Part shown: in pieces, positions 1 through 8,631 of the stretch | Position numbering within the stretch: position 1 is the first letter of the stretch | Layout of the letters: each line of letters begins with the position of its first letter | Program-made: the position numbers and the translations under genes | Source of the DNA: Sneathia vaginalis | GTDB taxonomy: Bacteria; Fusobacteriota; Fusobacteriia; Fusobacteriales; Leptotrichiaceae | Assembly (NCBI RefSeq): GCF_000973085.1 | Contig: NZ_CP011280.1 | Coordinates: 981,202 to 1,045,201 of the forward strand | DNA length: 64,000 nucleotides | Direction: 5' to 3' | The notes under the pieces: model-generated | The model's database searches: none | Told to the model about the DNA's origin: nothing | Seen by the model: only the letters and a program-made list of their open reading frames with translations

Positions 1-4
1 GTAG

Positions 5-1207
5 ATGACGATGATGAAATATAATTTTGATGAAATTGTTAATACAAATAATGATATAAGAAGAAAATGGAATAAAGATATAATTAAAAATATTTTTAAT
101 ATAGAACCTACTGAAAATTTTATACCTTTGTGGATAGCTGACATGGATTTTAAAGTACCAGAAAATCTAAAAAGCGAAATAATAAAGTTTATTTCAGAGT
201 CAAATATGGGTTATACTTTTCTTACTGATGACTTCTTTAATTGTATAATAAATTGGTATAATAAAAGGAAAAATATCGTATTAAAAAAAGAATGGATAAA
301 TATTACATATGGTACTGTTGGAGCATTACATATATTAAATCAAGTATTTCTGAATGAAAATGATTGTTCACTTATACTTACACCAGTATATGAACCATTT
401 AAAAATGCAGCAACAGATAATAACAGAAATATTGTAACATCTAAATTAATTATAAAAGAAAATCGATATTATATAAATTTTTTAGATGTAGAAAATAAAA
501 TCAAAAAATTTCATCCAAAATTATTTATCCTATGTAATCCACATAATCCATCTGGAAGAATATGGAACTTAAATGAATTAAATAAAATTGCTAAATTATG
601 CTATGAAAATGATGTTATACTTGTTTCTGATGAAGTCCATTCTGAAATGATTCATATTGGAAAATATTATAGTTCCTTAAATATTGATAATAGATATATT
701 AATAATTTAATTGTTTTAAGTTCACCTAATAAAGCTTTTAATCTTGGTGGACTTAAAACATCATATTCTATCATACCCAATAAACTACTAAGAGAAAAAT
801 TTAAATGTGGAATGAAAAAAAATTCTGTAACATCTCCTAATATAATAGGTTTAATTTGTTTAGTTACAGCATATAATAAATGTGAAGATTGGTTAGATGA
901 ATTAACAAAATATATTTATGAAAATTATAAACTTTTTTCATCTAATTTAGAAAAAATAGGACTATCTTATCAAAAAATGGAATCATCATATCTAATATGG
1001 GTGAATTTAGAAAATACAAAAAAAGATGGAAAATGGTGGACAACTAAACTTAAAGAAAAAGGAATATTAGTTGAAACTGGTTATGATTTTATTGAGAATG
1101 GAGAAAATTTTATAAGAATAAATTTAGGTATCCCAAGAAAATATCTATTTAAAGTACTAGAAATAATGAAAGAAGAATGTTATGAACTTACTAGAAACTC
1201 TAAGTAA
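5..1207 (+). CDS. patB: PatB/MalY-type cystathionine beta-lyase (PLP aminotransferase fold)
   Basis: Fold-type I PLP enzyme of the MalY/PatB class, which splits cystathionine or cysteine to release homocysteine or sulfide, pyruvate and ammonia in the cytosol. Visible marks are the N-terminal PLWIADMDF motif (about residues 41-49), CNPHNPSGR (about 177-185), SDEVHSEM with the PLP-binding Asp, and SSPNKAF, whose Lys (about residue 243) should form the Schiff base. Length of about 400 aa is normal. Three in-frame ATGs (5, 11, 14) sit at the window edge, so the start is uncertain and the ribosome-binding site may be outside. The 3' end overlaps the next gene by 26 bp, so the two are probably co-transcribed. 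Confidence 0.87.
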   Translation: MTMMKYNFDEIVNTNNDIRRKWNKDIIKNIFNIEPTENFIPLWIADMDFKVPENLKSEIIKFISESNMGYTFLTDDFFNCIINWYNKRKNIVLKKEWINITYGTVGALHILNQVFLNENDCSLILTPVYEPFKNAATDNNRNIVTSKLIIKENRYYINFLDVENKIKKFHPKLFILCNPHNPSGRIWNLNELNKIAKLCYENDVILVSDEVHSEMIHIGKYYSSLNIDNRYINNLIVLSSPNKAFNLGGLKTSYSIIPNKLLREKFKCGMKKNSVTSPNIIGLICLVTAYNKCEDWLDELTKYIYENYKLFSSNLEKIGLSYQKMESSYLIWVNLENTKKDGKWWTTKLKEKGILVETGYDFIENGENFIRINLGIPRKYLFKVLEIMKEECYELTRNSK

Positions 1208-2165
1208 TTTAGATGCTGTTGCTTCTAATGAAGATGAAATTAAAAACTTTTTAAAAACTGAATTGTCACAATATGCAGACGAAATTCTGTATGATAATCT
1301 AGGATCAATAATATTTAAAATTGGAAATAATGATAATTTTAAAATTATGCTTGATGCTCATATAGACGAAGTAGGTTTTATTGTAAAAAATATATTAGAT
1401 AATGGAAAAATATTATTAAAAGAATTAGGGAATGTTAGTGATTATGCAAAATTTAATATTAGAGGTAGAATAACTACTACTTCTGGAAATAAAATATATG
1501 GTATAATTAATGGAGGTTCTGATGACTTACATTTCGATTTAGGAATAACTAATAAGAATGATATTGAAAAATTAGGGATAGAAGTAGGTAATATGGTTTG
1601 TTTTGCTACTGAATTTAAAGATTATAAAATAAATAATATTGTTGAAGGTAAAGCATTAGATAATCGTGTTGGATGTTACATTTTGGCACAAACTATAAAA
1701 AAATTAAAAAATAAAAATCTAAATTCAAGTATATATTTTGCATTTTCATCAAGTGAAGAAGTTGGATTAAGAGGTGGAAAAACTGCAGCTAGTTTAATAA
1801 ATCCAAATATTGCTTTTGTAATTGATGTAGTTAGTGCAAAAAATGTATTTGATAATAGTGGTTTAAATACTCGAAAAAATGGAAATGGTTTTTTAATAGA
1901 AGTTTACGATAAAACTTTTATTCCATCTAAAAAAATGATTAATCTAGTTAAAAATATTGCTATAAAGAAAAATATTAAATACCAACTTGATACTATGAAT
2001 GGCGGTGGAACTAATGCTGGAGAAATACATAAATTAGGAAAAGGTATTCCAAGTCTAGTAACTGCTATTTCTCTTAGATATTGCCACGGATCTCATAGTA
2101 TGGTAAATATGAATGATGTAAATGATTTAATAAATGTATATGTTCAGTTATTACAAGAAATATAA
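1182..2165 (+). CDS. M42 family glutamyl/leucyl aminopeptidase
   Basis: Cytosolic dinuclear metallo-aminopeptidase of family M42, which usually forms dodecameric shells that trim peptides. Metal ligands and catalytic residues are visible in order: DAHIDEVGF (first His), GKALDNRVG (bridging Asp), SSSEEVGLRGG (catalytic Glu and Glu ligand), FVIDVVSA (Asp) and CHGSHSMV near the C terminus (His). Length of 327 aa is slightly short for the family (about 340-360). The start overlaps the PatB-like gene by 26 bp, suggesting translational coupling; a shared role in peptide and sulfur amino-acid salvage is an inference. A strong terminator follows. Confidence 0.88.
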   Translation: MNLLETLSNLDAVASNEDEIKNFLKTELSQYADEILYDNLGSIIFKIGNNDNFKIMLDAHIDEVGFIVKNILDNGKILLKELGNVSDYAKFNIRGRITTTSGNKIYGIINGGSDDLHFDLGITNKNDIEKLGIEVGNMVCFATEFKDYKINNIVEGKALDNRVGCYILAQTIKKLKNKNLNSSIYFAFSSSEEVGLRGGKTAASLINPNIAFVIDVVSAKNVFDNSGLNTRKNGNGFLIEVYDKTFIPSKKMINLVKNIAIKKNIKYQLDTMNGGGTNAGEIHKLGKGIPSLVTAISLRYCHGSHSMVNMNDVNDLINVYVQLLQEI

Positions 2166-2179
2166 AAAATGGAGTGTAT

Positions 2180-2227
2180 AATAAAGTGTGTAAATTATAA
2201 AAATAATTTATGCACTTTATTTTTATT
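2180..2227 (+). terminator. Rho-independent terminator after the M42 peptidase
   Basis: ATAAAGTG...TAAATTAT pairs with ATAATTTA...CACTTTAT around a short loop, followed by TTTTATTT. It closes the patB-M42 unit. Confidence 0.75.
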
Positions 2228-2228
2228 T

Positions 2229-2382
2229 AAAAACAATATATATCAATAGAAATAAATTGAAAGAAAATGAATTAATTTGTTATGTTAGTAAAAAAAAATA
2301 AATGTAGTAAAGCAATAAGCAAAGGCTATTGCCTAAAAGTGCTAAAGAGATGCAAGATGCTCTTTATGAGAAATATTAAAAA
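2229..2382. other. Intergenic stretch without a recognisable gene
   Basis: AT-rich sequence between the M42 terminator and the terminator of the leftward adhesin. It has two small inverted repeats (GCAATA/TATTGC and AAAGAG/CTCTTT) and a 22-codon open stretch ending at about 2380, but no start, ribosome-binding site or family resemblance that would support a gene. Confidence 0.4.
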
Positions 2383-2441
2383 TAGTGAGACCTATAATGC
2401 TTCTCATAGATTTTGAATACATTATATATTTAGTCTCACTA
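2383..2441 (-). terminator. Probable terminator of the leftward adhesin gene
   Basis: TAGTGAGAC and GTCTCACTA form the outer arms of a long hairpin with further ATATAATG/CATTATA pairing inside. Read leftwards the stem is followed by TTTTT. Confidence 0.5.
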
Positions 2442-2473
2442 AAATAAAATTTACATAACTTGCTTGTCAAATT

Positions 2474-4480
2474 CTAATTTTTTTTAATTAATTTTCTTAA
2501 TTCTTTCATTTCATTTTCTAATTCTTTAATTTTTTCGTTTTGTTCTTTACTTTCTTTCATATACTCTAGAATTTTCTTTTCCATTCTTTTTATAACGTCA
2601 TCTTTTGTACTACTTACTACTGTCATACCAAAGCCTAGTCCTACTCCTACATTTCCTCTCATATTTGTTGATACTCCCAACTTATATGAAAATCTTTCTG
2701 TATTTCCACTGATTCCTACTGCTAATGCATGTTCTCCTCCATATGTTCCATATGCCCCTGTTATATTAACCAAACCTTCTCTTGGTTGTGTCATACTTGA
2801 CATAGCTATTGCATTCGCTACTCCACCTAGGGCTAAGTTTGATTTTGCATTAATACCTTCTAATTTTTTATCTACTTCTGCTTTGTTATAGTAGTTTTCA
2901 GCTGAAAAAGAATTAGCCGCAACATAATCTTTTAATTGTTTTACATTTACTGCATCTGTATCAGCTGTTCCTTTTGCAACAAATTTTAATTGTCTTTGTG
3001 TAGTCTCATTACCAATTGATACTGCATTTTCTATTGCTTCAGAGCCATTACCTATTACTACTGCGTTATTTTTTTTATTAATTTTAACTTCATTCCCTAA
3101 TACAATATTATTTTCACCATATATTTCATTATTATTACCATGTAATATATTATTATTTCCAACAGTAATATTTTCAACTCCAAATACTTGATTTTTATCT
3201 CCTTTAGTATAGTTTTTTTCACCTATAGAATTAGAACCATTACCAAAAGTTGCACTATTAGAACCTAATGTTACAGAATCAATACCTGCTGTTAAAGCAT
3301 TAGTACCTATTGCATACGATCTAATCCCTATTGCATATGAAGAAGTTCCATATGCTAAATTATCTTCTCCTTTATATTCAATACTCTTTAAAAGTTCTTT
3401 CAATTCATTATTAAATTTTTCTTTCCATTCTGTAAAATATGCTACTCTTCCTTCATATTCATTTAACAAATCTTTTTCTTTTTCTACGTTTTTATTTAAC
3501 TCATCATATGTTTTCCCTACATTGTAGTGTGACACTTTATTCCTAAAAGCAATTTTGTATAACTCTTCACTACAATTATCCATTTTATCAATTTCAAATT
3601 CTTTATGAGCTTCCAAAAAACTTTGTATTAAAGGCAATCTATATGTTTTTATTTTTGCCTTTATATCCTTAACATTTTCATTTATTATATTATTGTCTTG
3701 TGGTTTACCATAATATGGACTAATATCATATACATTACCTGCCATAGGCTCTTTTAATTTATAACTAATACAATCTGATAAATATTTTTTCAAATTTTTT
3801 TCATCATCTAATTTCAAATAATCCCAAACAACTTGATCATTAATAAATCCTTTTATTTTAGCCTTACTTAAATTAGAATTTCTATTATCATCAGCTTCAT
3901 CTTTAAATGTAATATTTTCTATTGTTTCACCAACTAATCCTTTTTTATCTATTAAATAATCAGCTATTTTTCTTAAAGTAGCTCTGTAATCTCCAATTGG
4001 TGTACCAAACTTTTTATTAATTTCAATATTTTTTAATATTATTATATTAGCAAATTCTCTAAATTTTTCTCTATCATCTGTAACTTGTTTTAATTGTGTT
4101 TCTACTTTTTGTTTATCAATAAAAAAATCATTTATTATTTTCATTTGACTTTCTATAGAATTTATTCTTTTTAATTTATTTATATATTGTTCTTTTATAT
4201 CCTTAACTCTATTATCTATATCTGCTTTTGTTTTTTGTATTTCATTTTCTATTTTACTCTTATCAATTAAATTTGAATTATAATATTCAAAATAATTATC
4301 TAAAGAATTAGAATTCGTTCCAATTGCAATACTATTTTTTGTTAAACTTATACCATCACTACCTTTAACATAAGAATTTTCACCTATTTCAAACTCATTT
4401 ATTCTATTCTCAGATAAAGTAATACTACCAGTAATTACAAATAAAATTATTATTAATATTTGTCTTGTATTTTTATTCAT
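2474..4480 (-). CDS. Trimeric autotransporter adhesin (YadA-like), 668 aa
   Basis: Type Vc secreted surface adhesin. Signal peptide at about residues 1-24, a charged helical region rich in K/E/N to about 365, then a left-handed beta-roll head of repeating AIG/AxG motifs (about 370-485), a neck with TDAVNVKQLKD (about 510), a short stalk and a four-strand YadA anchor (about 555-620, with GAYGTYGGEHALAVGISG). A 48-residue charged coiled coil follows the last barrel strand, unlike classical YadA. ATG at 4480 has an upstream GAGAGGT. The promoter contains an 11-nt G run on the coding strand, so expression is probably phase-variable. The ligand cannot be told from sequence. It has the most divergent anchor of the six adhesins here. 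Confidence 0.92.
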   Translation of the reverse strand: MNKNTRQILIIILFVITGSITLSENRINEFEIGENSYVKGSDGISLTKNSIAIGTNSNSLDNYFEYYNSNLIDKSKIENEIQKTKADIDNRVKDIKEQYINKLKRINSIESQMKIINDFFIDKQKVETQLKQVTDDREKFREFANIIILKNIEINKKFGTPIGDYRATLRKIADYLIDKKGLVGETIENITFKDEADDNRNSNLSKAKIKGFINDQVVWDYLKLDDEKNLKKYLSDCISYKLKEPMAGNVYDISPYYGKPQDNNIINENVKDIKAKIKTYRLPLIQSFLEAHKEFEIDKMDNCSEELYKIAFRNKVSHYNVGKTYDELNKNVEKEKDLLNEYEGRVAYFTEWKEKFNNELKELLKSIEYKGEDNLAYGTSSYAIGIRSYAIGTNALTAGIDSVTLGSNSATFGNGSNSIGEKNYTKGDKNQVFGVENITVGNNNILHGNNNEIYGENNIVLGNEVKINKKNNAVVIGNGSEAIENAVSIGNETTQRQLKFVAKGTADTDAVNVKQLKDYVAANSFSAENYYNKAEVDKKLEGINAKSNLALGGVANAIAMSSMTQPREGLVNITGAYGTYGGEHALAVGISGNTERFSYKLGVSTNMRGNVGVGLGFGMTVVSSTKDDVIKRMEKKILEYMKESKEQNEKIKELENEMKELRKLIKKN

Positions 4481-4499
4481 TTCTACCTCTCCCTATCCC

Positions 4500-4531
4500 A
4501 TTATATACCCCCCCCCCCGAAATTTTGTCAA
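4500..4531 (-). promoter_or_regulatory. Phase-variable promoter with C11/G11 spacer tract
   Basis: On the coding strand TTGACA (4531-4526) is followed by 7 nt, a run of 11 G (4518-4508) and then TATATAAT. Spacer is 18 nt to TATATA or 20 nt to TATAAT. The homopolymer lies wholly in the spacer, so slippage changes -35/-10 distance without touching the coding frame. At this tract length the spacing is longer than the optimal 17. Confidence 0.75.
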
Positions 4532-4563
4532 GTTTTATTATCCAAATGTTAACTTTTTTTCAT

Positions 4564-4597
4564 CAAAAAACCCTTAGCTACTATACTAAGGGTTTAA
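4564..4597 (-). terminator. Terminator of the outer-membrane protein gene
   Basis: AAACCCTTAG and CTAAGGGTTT arms with a short loop, followed by T residues in the leftward direction. It separates the outer-membrane protein gene from the adhesin promoter. Confidence 0.8.
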
Positions 4598-4625
4598 AAC
4601 AATTATGTATCAAACGTATTGATAA

Positions 4626-6260
4626 CTATTTCCATTCATATTTTAAGTTTAAACTTGTTTTAATTTGAGTATCTGTATACTTAAATTCTTTTCCAACTGT
4701 TTTAAATTTAACTGGAGTTTCAACACTTCCTGTTAATGTTAATGTGTCAGTTGGTTTGTATTCAGCTGATACTTTTGGTGTTAATGTTAATTCTGTACCT
4801 ACTAATACTCCTTGTAGTGTATTTAATGTAAGGTGAGCTGTTGCTTCTGGTGTTACATTGAATTTTTCATTTACATCATATTTGTATTTTGCATTTACAT
4901 CAAAATCAAATTTACCATGGTGTGCCATTCCTACTCCATTTAATAGTAGAGAAGCTCCTTGTAATTTAGATTTACCTGTTAATGTTAATTTTTCATTTAA
5001 CATCTTGTATTCAGCTTCTAAGTTTACACCATATGTTACTATATCAGAACGTAATAAAGGTGTTTTTTCTAAGTTATAGTGTCCTAAGAATGGATTAACA
5101 GTTAATTTTAATCCTTCAACACCTGTATATATTGCTTTGAAGTCATATGTATCTGAGTAATTGTATGCTCCTATTGTATCTTTAAAGTCACCATCATCTA
5201 ATTTTGCAACCTTATTTACATTTACTTTAAAGTCAAATGCTCCTTCTAATCTTAAGTCTTTTACACCTTCATAAGCTGCACCTAAGTGACCTGAAACGTA
5301 GTCTACTCTTTCTCCAGGTTTTACAACATTTTTAGCATAGTTATGTTTGATTTCAAGATTTGCTTTTACATCTCTTAATCCTTTAACGTATACATCTTTA
5401 TCTTTTTCACTTTCAACAAAGATTTTGTGTGTTGATTTAACTATTGCACCATAATCAGCTGCTACATCATATGTTGCAGTATGGCTACCATTTAAGTATG
5501 CATATGTTTTGTTACTTAATGGGAAGTTAGTCTTAGAATTAAATCCAAATGTTAACATATCATGTTTGTAGCTTACTTGTCCTTCTAATTCTGCACTACC
5601 TTTATCTACATTTTTTGGAGTAACATTTTCAAGAGTTGCATCATTTCTAGCTTTATCTTTAGCTTTTTGTACAGCTTCAAAAGCAGCATTAACTTTATTT
5701 TTAGCGTCATCCATATTCGGTTTATTATTTATTAATTGTCCAAACATAGCTTTAAGTGATTCTGCAGATGCTGTTTTACTTCTCTTTAAATTGTTTGCTA
5801 TTGGACCTGTTAGATTTTTTTCTGAAATTACTTTGTTTATTTCATCTCTTAATTTTTCTGTAGTTTCTTTTCTTGCTTCATCCACTCTTTTGTTTACATC
5901 AACGTGTTCTTCTAATACTCCCACAAACTTAGGACTAACACTTACCTTAACATACATATTAAGTCCTTCAGTTAATTCAGGTAATTCATATTTAGCCCAT
6001 ATGCTTGAGTGGTTTAATAGGTTTGGTTTTGTGATTTTACCTAATTCTAAGTCTTTTGCTACAAAGTCTCCACCAAAGCTAAATCCTGTTCCATTTACTT
6101 TAACTTCTGTTTTAACTCCTGTTTTCTTTGCTACAAATCTTGGCTTTTCACCTTTTACAAATGTAGCTTCATTTTCGTTGTATGCTTCAACTGATCCAGT
6201 TGTTGCTGCAAATGTAGTTACTGAAGCTATTAAGCTTGCTAATAGTAATGTCTTTTTCAT
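4626..6260 (-). CDS. Outer-membrane beta-barrel protein with internal helical insert
   Basis: Exported 544-aa protein. It starts with a clear signal peptide (MKKTLLLASLIASV..., cleavage after TFA at about 18). Most of the rest alternates hydrophobic and polar residues with frequent aromatic girdle residues, as in an outer-membrane barrel, and ends NLKYEWK, an aromatic-containing terminal strand. A helical Lys/Ala/Glu-rich insert at about residues 120-205 interrupts the pattern and would be a large loop or plug. It is monocistronic, with its own terminator and a good ribosome-binding site (AAAGGAG). It may be a major porin-like surface protein, but I do not recognise the family with certainty. 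Confidence 0.72.
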   Translation of the reverse strand: MKKTLLLASLIASVTTFAATTGSVEAYNENEATFVKGEKPRFVAKKTGVKTEVKVNGTGFSFGGDFVAKDLELGKITKPNLLNHSSIWAKYELPELTEGLNMYVKVSVSPKFVGVLEEHVDVNKRVDEARKETTEKLRDEINKVISEKNLTGPIANNLKRSKTASAESLKAMFGQLINNKPNMDDAKNKVNAAFEAVQKAKDKARNDATLENVTPKNVDKGSAELEGQVSYKHDMLTFGFNSKTNFPLSNKTYAYLNGSHTATYDVAADYGAIVKSTHKIFVESEKDKDVYVKGLRDVKANLEIKHNYAKNVVKPGERVDYVSGHLGAAYEGVKDLRLEGAFDFKVNVNKVAKLDDGDFKDTIGAYNYSDTYDFKAIYTGVEGLKLTVNPFLGHYNLEKTPLLRSDIVTYGVNLEAEYKMLNEKLTLTGKSKLQGASLLLNGVGMAHHGKFDFDVNAKYKYDVNEKFNVTPEATAHLTLNTLQGVLVGTELTLTPKVSAEYKPTDTLTLTGSVETPVKFKTVGKEFKYTDTQIKTSLNLKYEWK

Positions 6261-6513
6261 AAATTTTCTCCTTTTTAATATAATATATTTATAGTAGTCA
6301 AGATATTTTACCTTAAATTAGAGGTAATAAGAATAAAGGTTTAATTAATTTGTTATTTATTTTTTAACCGCATTAATTTTAATATGTGTCAAGATTTTTA
6401 TATAGTGATATTCTTTTATGTACAACTTTTTTAACCTTTTACGTATTTTTATATAATTAATAAAAAAATGTAGCAATATAGTATGACTAATATAAATTTA
6501 AAAATATTTTTAT
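6261..6513. other. AT-rich intergenic region upstream of the outer-membrane protein gene
   Basis: About 250 bp, very A+T rich, with no open frame worth calling. It must hold the promoter for the outer-membrane protein gene; a TTGACT lies at about 6300-6295 on the minus strand with AT-rich -10-like sequences below it, but no single -10 stands out. Confidence 0.4.
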
Positions 6514-6545
6514 AAAAAAATGATGGAATTTTATCTTCCATCATT
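6514..6545 (-). terminator. Terminator of the purA-purB-nif3 operon
   Basis: ATGATGGAA and TTCCATCAT form the stem (6520-6528, 6536-6544), followed by seven T in the leftward direction, directly after the Nif3-like stop codon. Confidence 0.85.
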
Positions 6546-6554
6546 AATATATTA

Positions 6555-7328
6555 TTAATAAATATAGACTGGATTGTTGTGAAACTCAACAATTTGTACA
6601 TTTGTAATTTCTTTTAAATAGTTTGATAATAGGTCTACTGCATGAACTTCACTTTCAAGATGCCCAAAGTCTATTATACTAACACCTTGTTCTAATGCAT
6701 CTTGTGCTTCATGATATTTAACATCTGCTGTAATGAATAAGTCTACCTTATCTTTTACCTCATTAAAAAAGTCCATACCTGATCCTGTTACAAGAGCAAA
6801 ACTCTTTATATCTTTTTTTGTATAATACTCATCATATATTACTCTAAGTTGAGAAATATTTAACTTTTCTTTCACAACTTTCACCATTTCTTCAATAGTC
6901 ATCTTTTTAGTTAGATCAAAATATCGAAGTGGTCTATTTTTAGTTTCATCCTCATACATTCTTTTTGCATCTAAATCTAGTAATTTAAACACATAGTCAT
7001 TTAATCCACCTGTTGCAGAATCAAGGTTAGTATGCATAGCATATACAGCTATATCATTTTTTAAAAGACGCATAATTCTTGAGCCTATCATATCATCTTT
7101 TGTAATTTTCTTTAAAGATTTAAATATTAATGGGTGATGTGATATTATTACATCAACTCTTTCTTGTATAGCCTTATCAATAGCTTTAGAGTTAACTTCT
7201 AGGGCTATTAAGACCTTTTTTACATCTTTATCTTTGTCGCCTAATAGTAGACCAACATTATCCCAAGATTCGCAAATATTTTCTGGAAATTTTTCATTCA
7301 ACTTATCTATCAATTCAGTTAATTTCAC
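6555..7328 (-). CDS. Nif3-like dinuclear metal-centre protein
   Basis: Member of the NIF3/YqfO/YbgI family, toroidal hexamers with a two-metal site; the biochemical role of the family is not settled. Conserved ligands are visible: ISHHPLIF (His-His), AMHTNLDSA (His and Asp) and the C-terminal DFGHLESE (His and Glu). At 257 aa it is the short form without the inserted PII-like domain seen in longer YqfO proteins. Its ATG overlaps the stop of the upstream gene (ATGA at 7325-7328), so it is the last gene of the purine operon. Confidence 0.88.
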   Translation of the reverse strand: MKLTELIDKLNEKFPENICESWDNVGLLLGDKDKDVKKVLIALEVNSKAIDKAIQERVDVIISHHPLIFKSLKKITKDDMIGSRIMRLLKNDIAVYAMHTNLDSATGGLNDYVFKLLDLDAKRMYEDETKNRPLRYFDLTKKMTIEEMVKVVKEKLNISQLRVIYDEYYTKKDIKSFALVTGSGMDFFNEVKDKVDLFITADVKYHEAQDALEQGVSIIDFGHLESEVHAVDLLSNYLKEITNVQIVEFHNNPVYIY

Positions 7329-8182
7329 GCTTCCTCCGTTTCACTAACCTTTTTTAATATATCATTTAGCATTTCATCATACTTTTTATCCTCTATTTTC
7401 AATGCTTTGCATATATCATCTTTAGTATTCTTTTTATCTTCTAAATTTAAATACTTAATCAAAAGATTTTCTTCAAAATAGTTGAACATGAATATTTGTC
7501 TATTACTATTAAATTCATCAGTAACTTTTTCTGTATATGAGTATACATCGCCTAAATCCTCTATTTCTATACCTCTATACATTTGATCTAGATTTTCAAA
7601 GTATTCTTTCTTTAGGCCCATACCTTTCAATACACTATTTAATTCTTCATTCTTTTCTAGTCTATCTCTAACTTTTAAGTAGACTAGTATTGATATCTTA
7701 GTAGAAAATTCTTCATTTTCCTTCTTTATTTGTAGCATAAGTTGCTTAATAGCACAGTAAACATCAAAAATTTCACTTATCTTTTTTTCATCATACTTCT
7801 TAGATAATTTAGGATAGAAATTTTTTAAAAATTGTAAGGTTATTAAATTTGTTTCATTTATTAATTCAATCAATGAAAAGTGTGCCTTAATATTTTTAAT
7901 AGCTTGTATTACACCTCTATCTATTAAGTTACTAAATACCTTATCCTTTATTCCTTCCTTATTTTCACCTTTTCGTATACTTTCTAGGTAAAACTTAGTT
8001 GTATCACTAATTTCTGATGTAGCATCTTTTTTATCATATGATTCTCTAACTTGTGCTATGTTATTATCAACAATATACGTAGAAAGAAGTAAAGCCTTAA
8101 TATCATCTAAAATTAAAGTCTTTAACTCTAAATTTAAATCTATACTCTTACTTTTTTCTATTTTTTTCAATAATTCATTCAT
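7325..8182 (-). CDS. Unknown cytosolic helical protein, 285 aa
   Basis: No recognised family. The sequence is predicted almost all-helical, Lys/Glu/Ile rich, without signal peptide or membrane segment. It overlaps both neighbours by 4 bp (ATGA at 7325-7328 and 8179-8182), which shows tight translational coupling between the upstream small membrane protein and the Nif3-like protein. In Bacteria, genes near nif3 often include rpoD/dnaG-type or C4-type zinc-ribbon coiled-coil proteins; this one has no Cys pairs, so that assignment does not apply. Confidence 0.6.
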   Translation of the reverse strand: MNELLKKIEKSKSIDLNLELKTLILDDIKALLLSTYIVDNNIAQVRESYDKKDATSEISDTTKFYLESIRKGENKEGIKDKVFSNLIDRGVIQAIKNIKAHFSLIELINETNLITLQFLKNFYPKLSKKYDEKKISEIFDVYCAIKQLMLQIKKENEEFSTKISILVYLKVRDRLEKNEELNSVLKGMGLKKEYFENLDQMYRGIEIEDLGDVYSYTEKVTDEFNSNRQIFMFNYFEENLLIKYLNLEDKKNTKDDICKALKIEDKKYDEMLNDILKKVSETEEA

Positions 8183-8631
8183 TTTTTCAAGCCCTCAACA
8201 AATTTTTCAACATCTTTTTCTACATATTTCTTATACTCTTCTTTGGTCTTTTTTTCTAAGCTCTTTTTAAATGCAACGCTTCTAACTATGCAGAATAAGC
8301 TTGCAAACCCTATTATACACATTAAAAGAATATTAGAATTAGGTTTAAAGCCAAAAGCGACTATGCATGTAATTATTAACATATATACAGCAAAAAAGAT
8401 TACTTCTCTAAAGAATATTCTTTGTGCTCTTTTTACGTATTGTTTATAGCTTTCTTTTACTACTTTATTTAATTCATCTTGGTCATATTCTTTTAAAACT
8501 TCTTTGTAGTCTTCCTTCTTGTCTTCTATATACTCCCTTATTTTGTCAAAAACATATTCAGCTTGTACCAAATTATCTGAACTTTCTTTTAAGATATCTA
8601 ATAATTTACGTATATTTTCTTTAACTGTCAT
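8179..8631 (-). CDS. Small two-helix membrane protein of unknown function
   Basis: 150 aa. A charged N-terminal half (about 1-70) is followed by two hydrophobic segments (about 74-94 and 98-114) and a charged Lys/Glu coiled-coil tail, so both ends probably lie in the cytosol. It overlaps purB (8628-8631) and the next gene by 4 bp each. No family recognised; position suggests co-expression with purine genes, not a shared function. Confidence 0.6.
   Translation of the reverse strand: MTVKENIRKLLDILKESSDNLVQAEYVFDKIREYIEDKKEDYKEVLKEYDQDELNKVVKESYKQYVKRAQRIFFREVIFFAVYMLIITCIVAFGFKPNSNILLMCIIGFASLFCIVRSVAFKKSLEKKTKEEYKKYVEKDVEKFVEGLKK

Noticed and set aside
2229..2382. 22-codon open stretch ending PKSAKEMQDALYEKY and small hairpins, considered as a transposase or RNA remnant
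   Set aside because: No start codon, no recognisable family and no convincing RNA fold.
4465..4668. Short rightward open frame spanning the C11 tract
   Set aside because: It overlaps a promoter, a terminator and two genes on the other strand and has no ribosome-binding site.
4858..6294. Rightward open frames opposite the outer-membrane protein
   Set aside because: No ribosome-binding sites, and codon pattern is the complement of a well-supported barrel gene.
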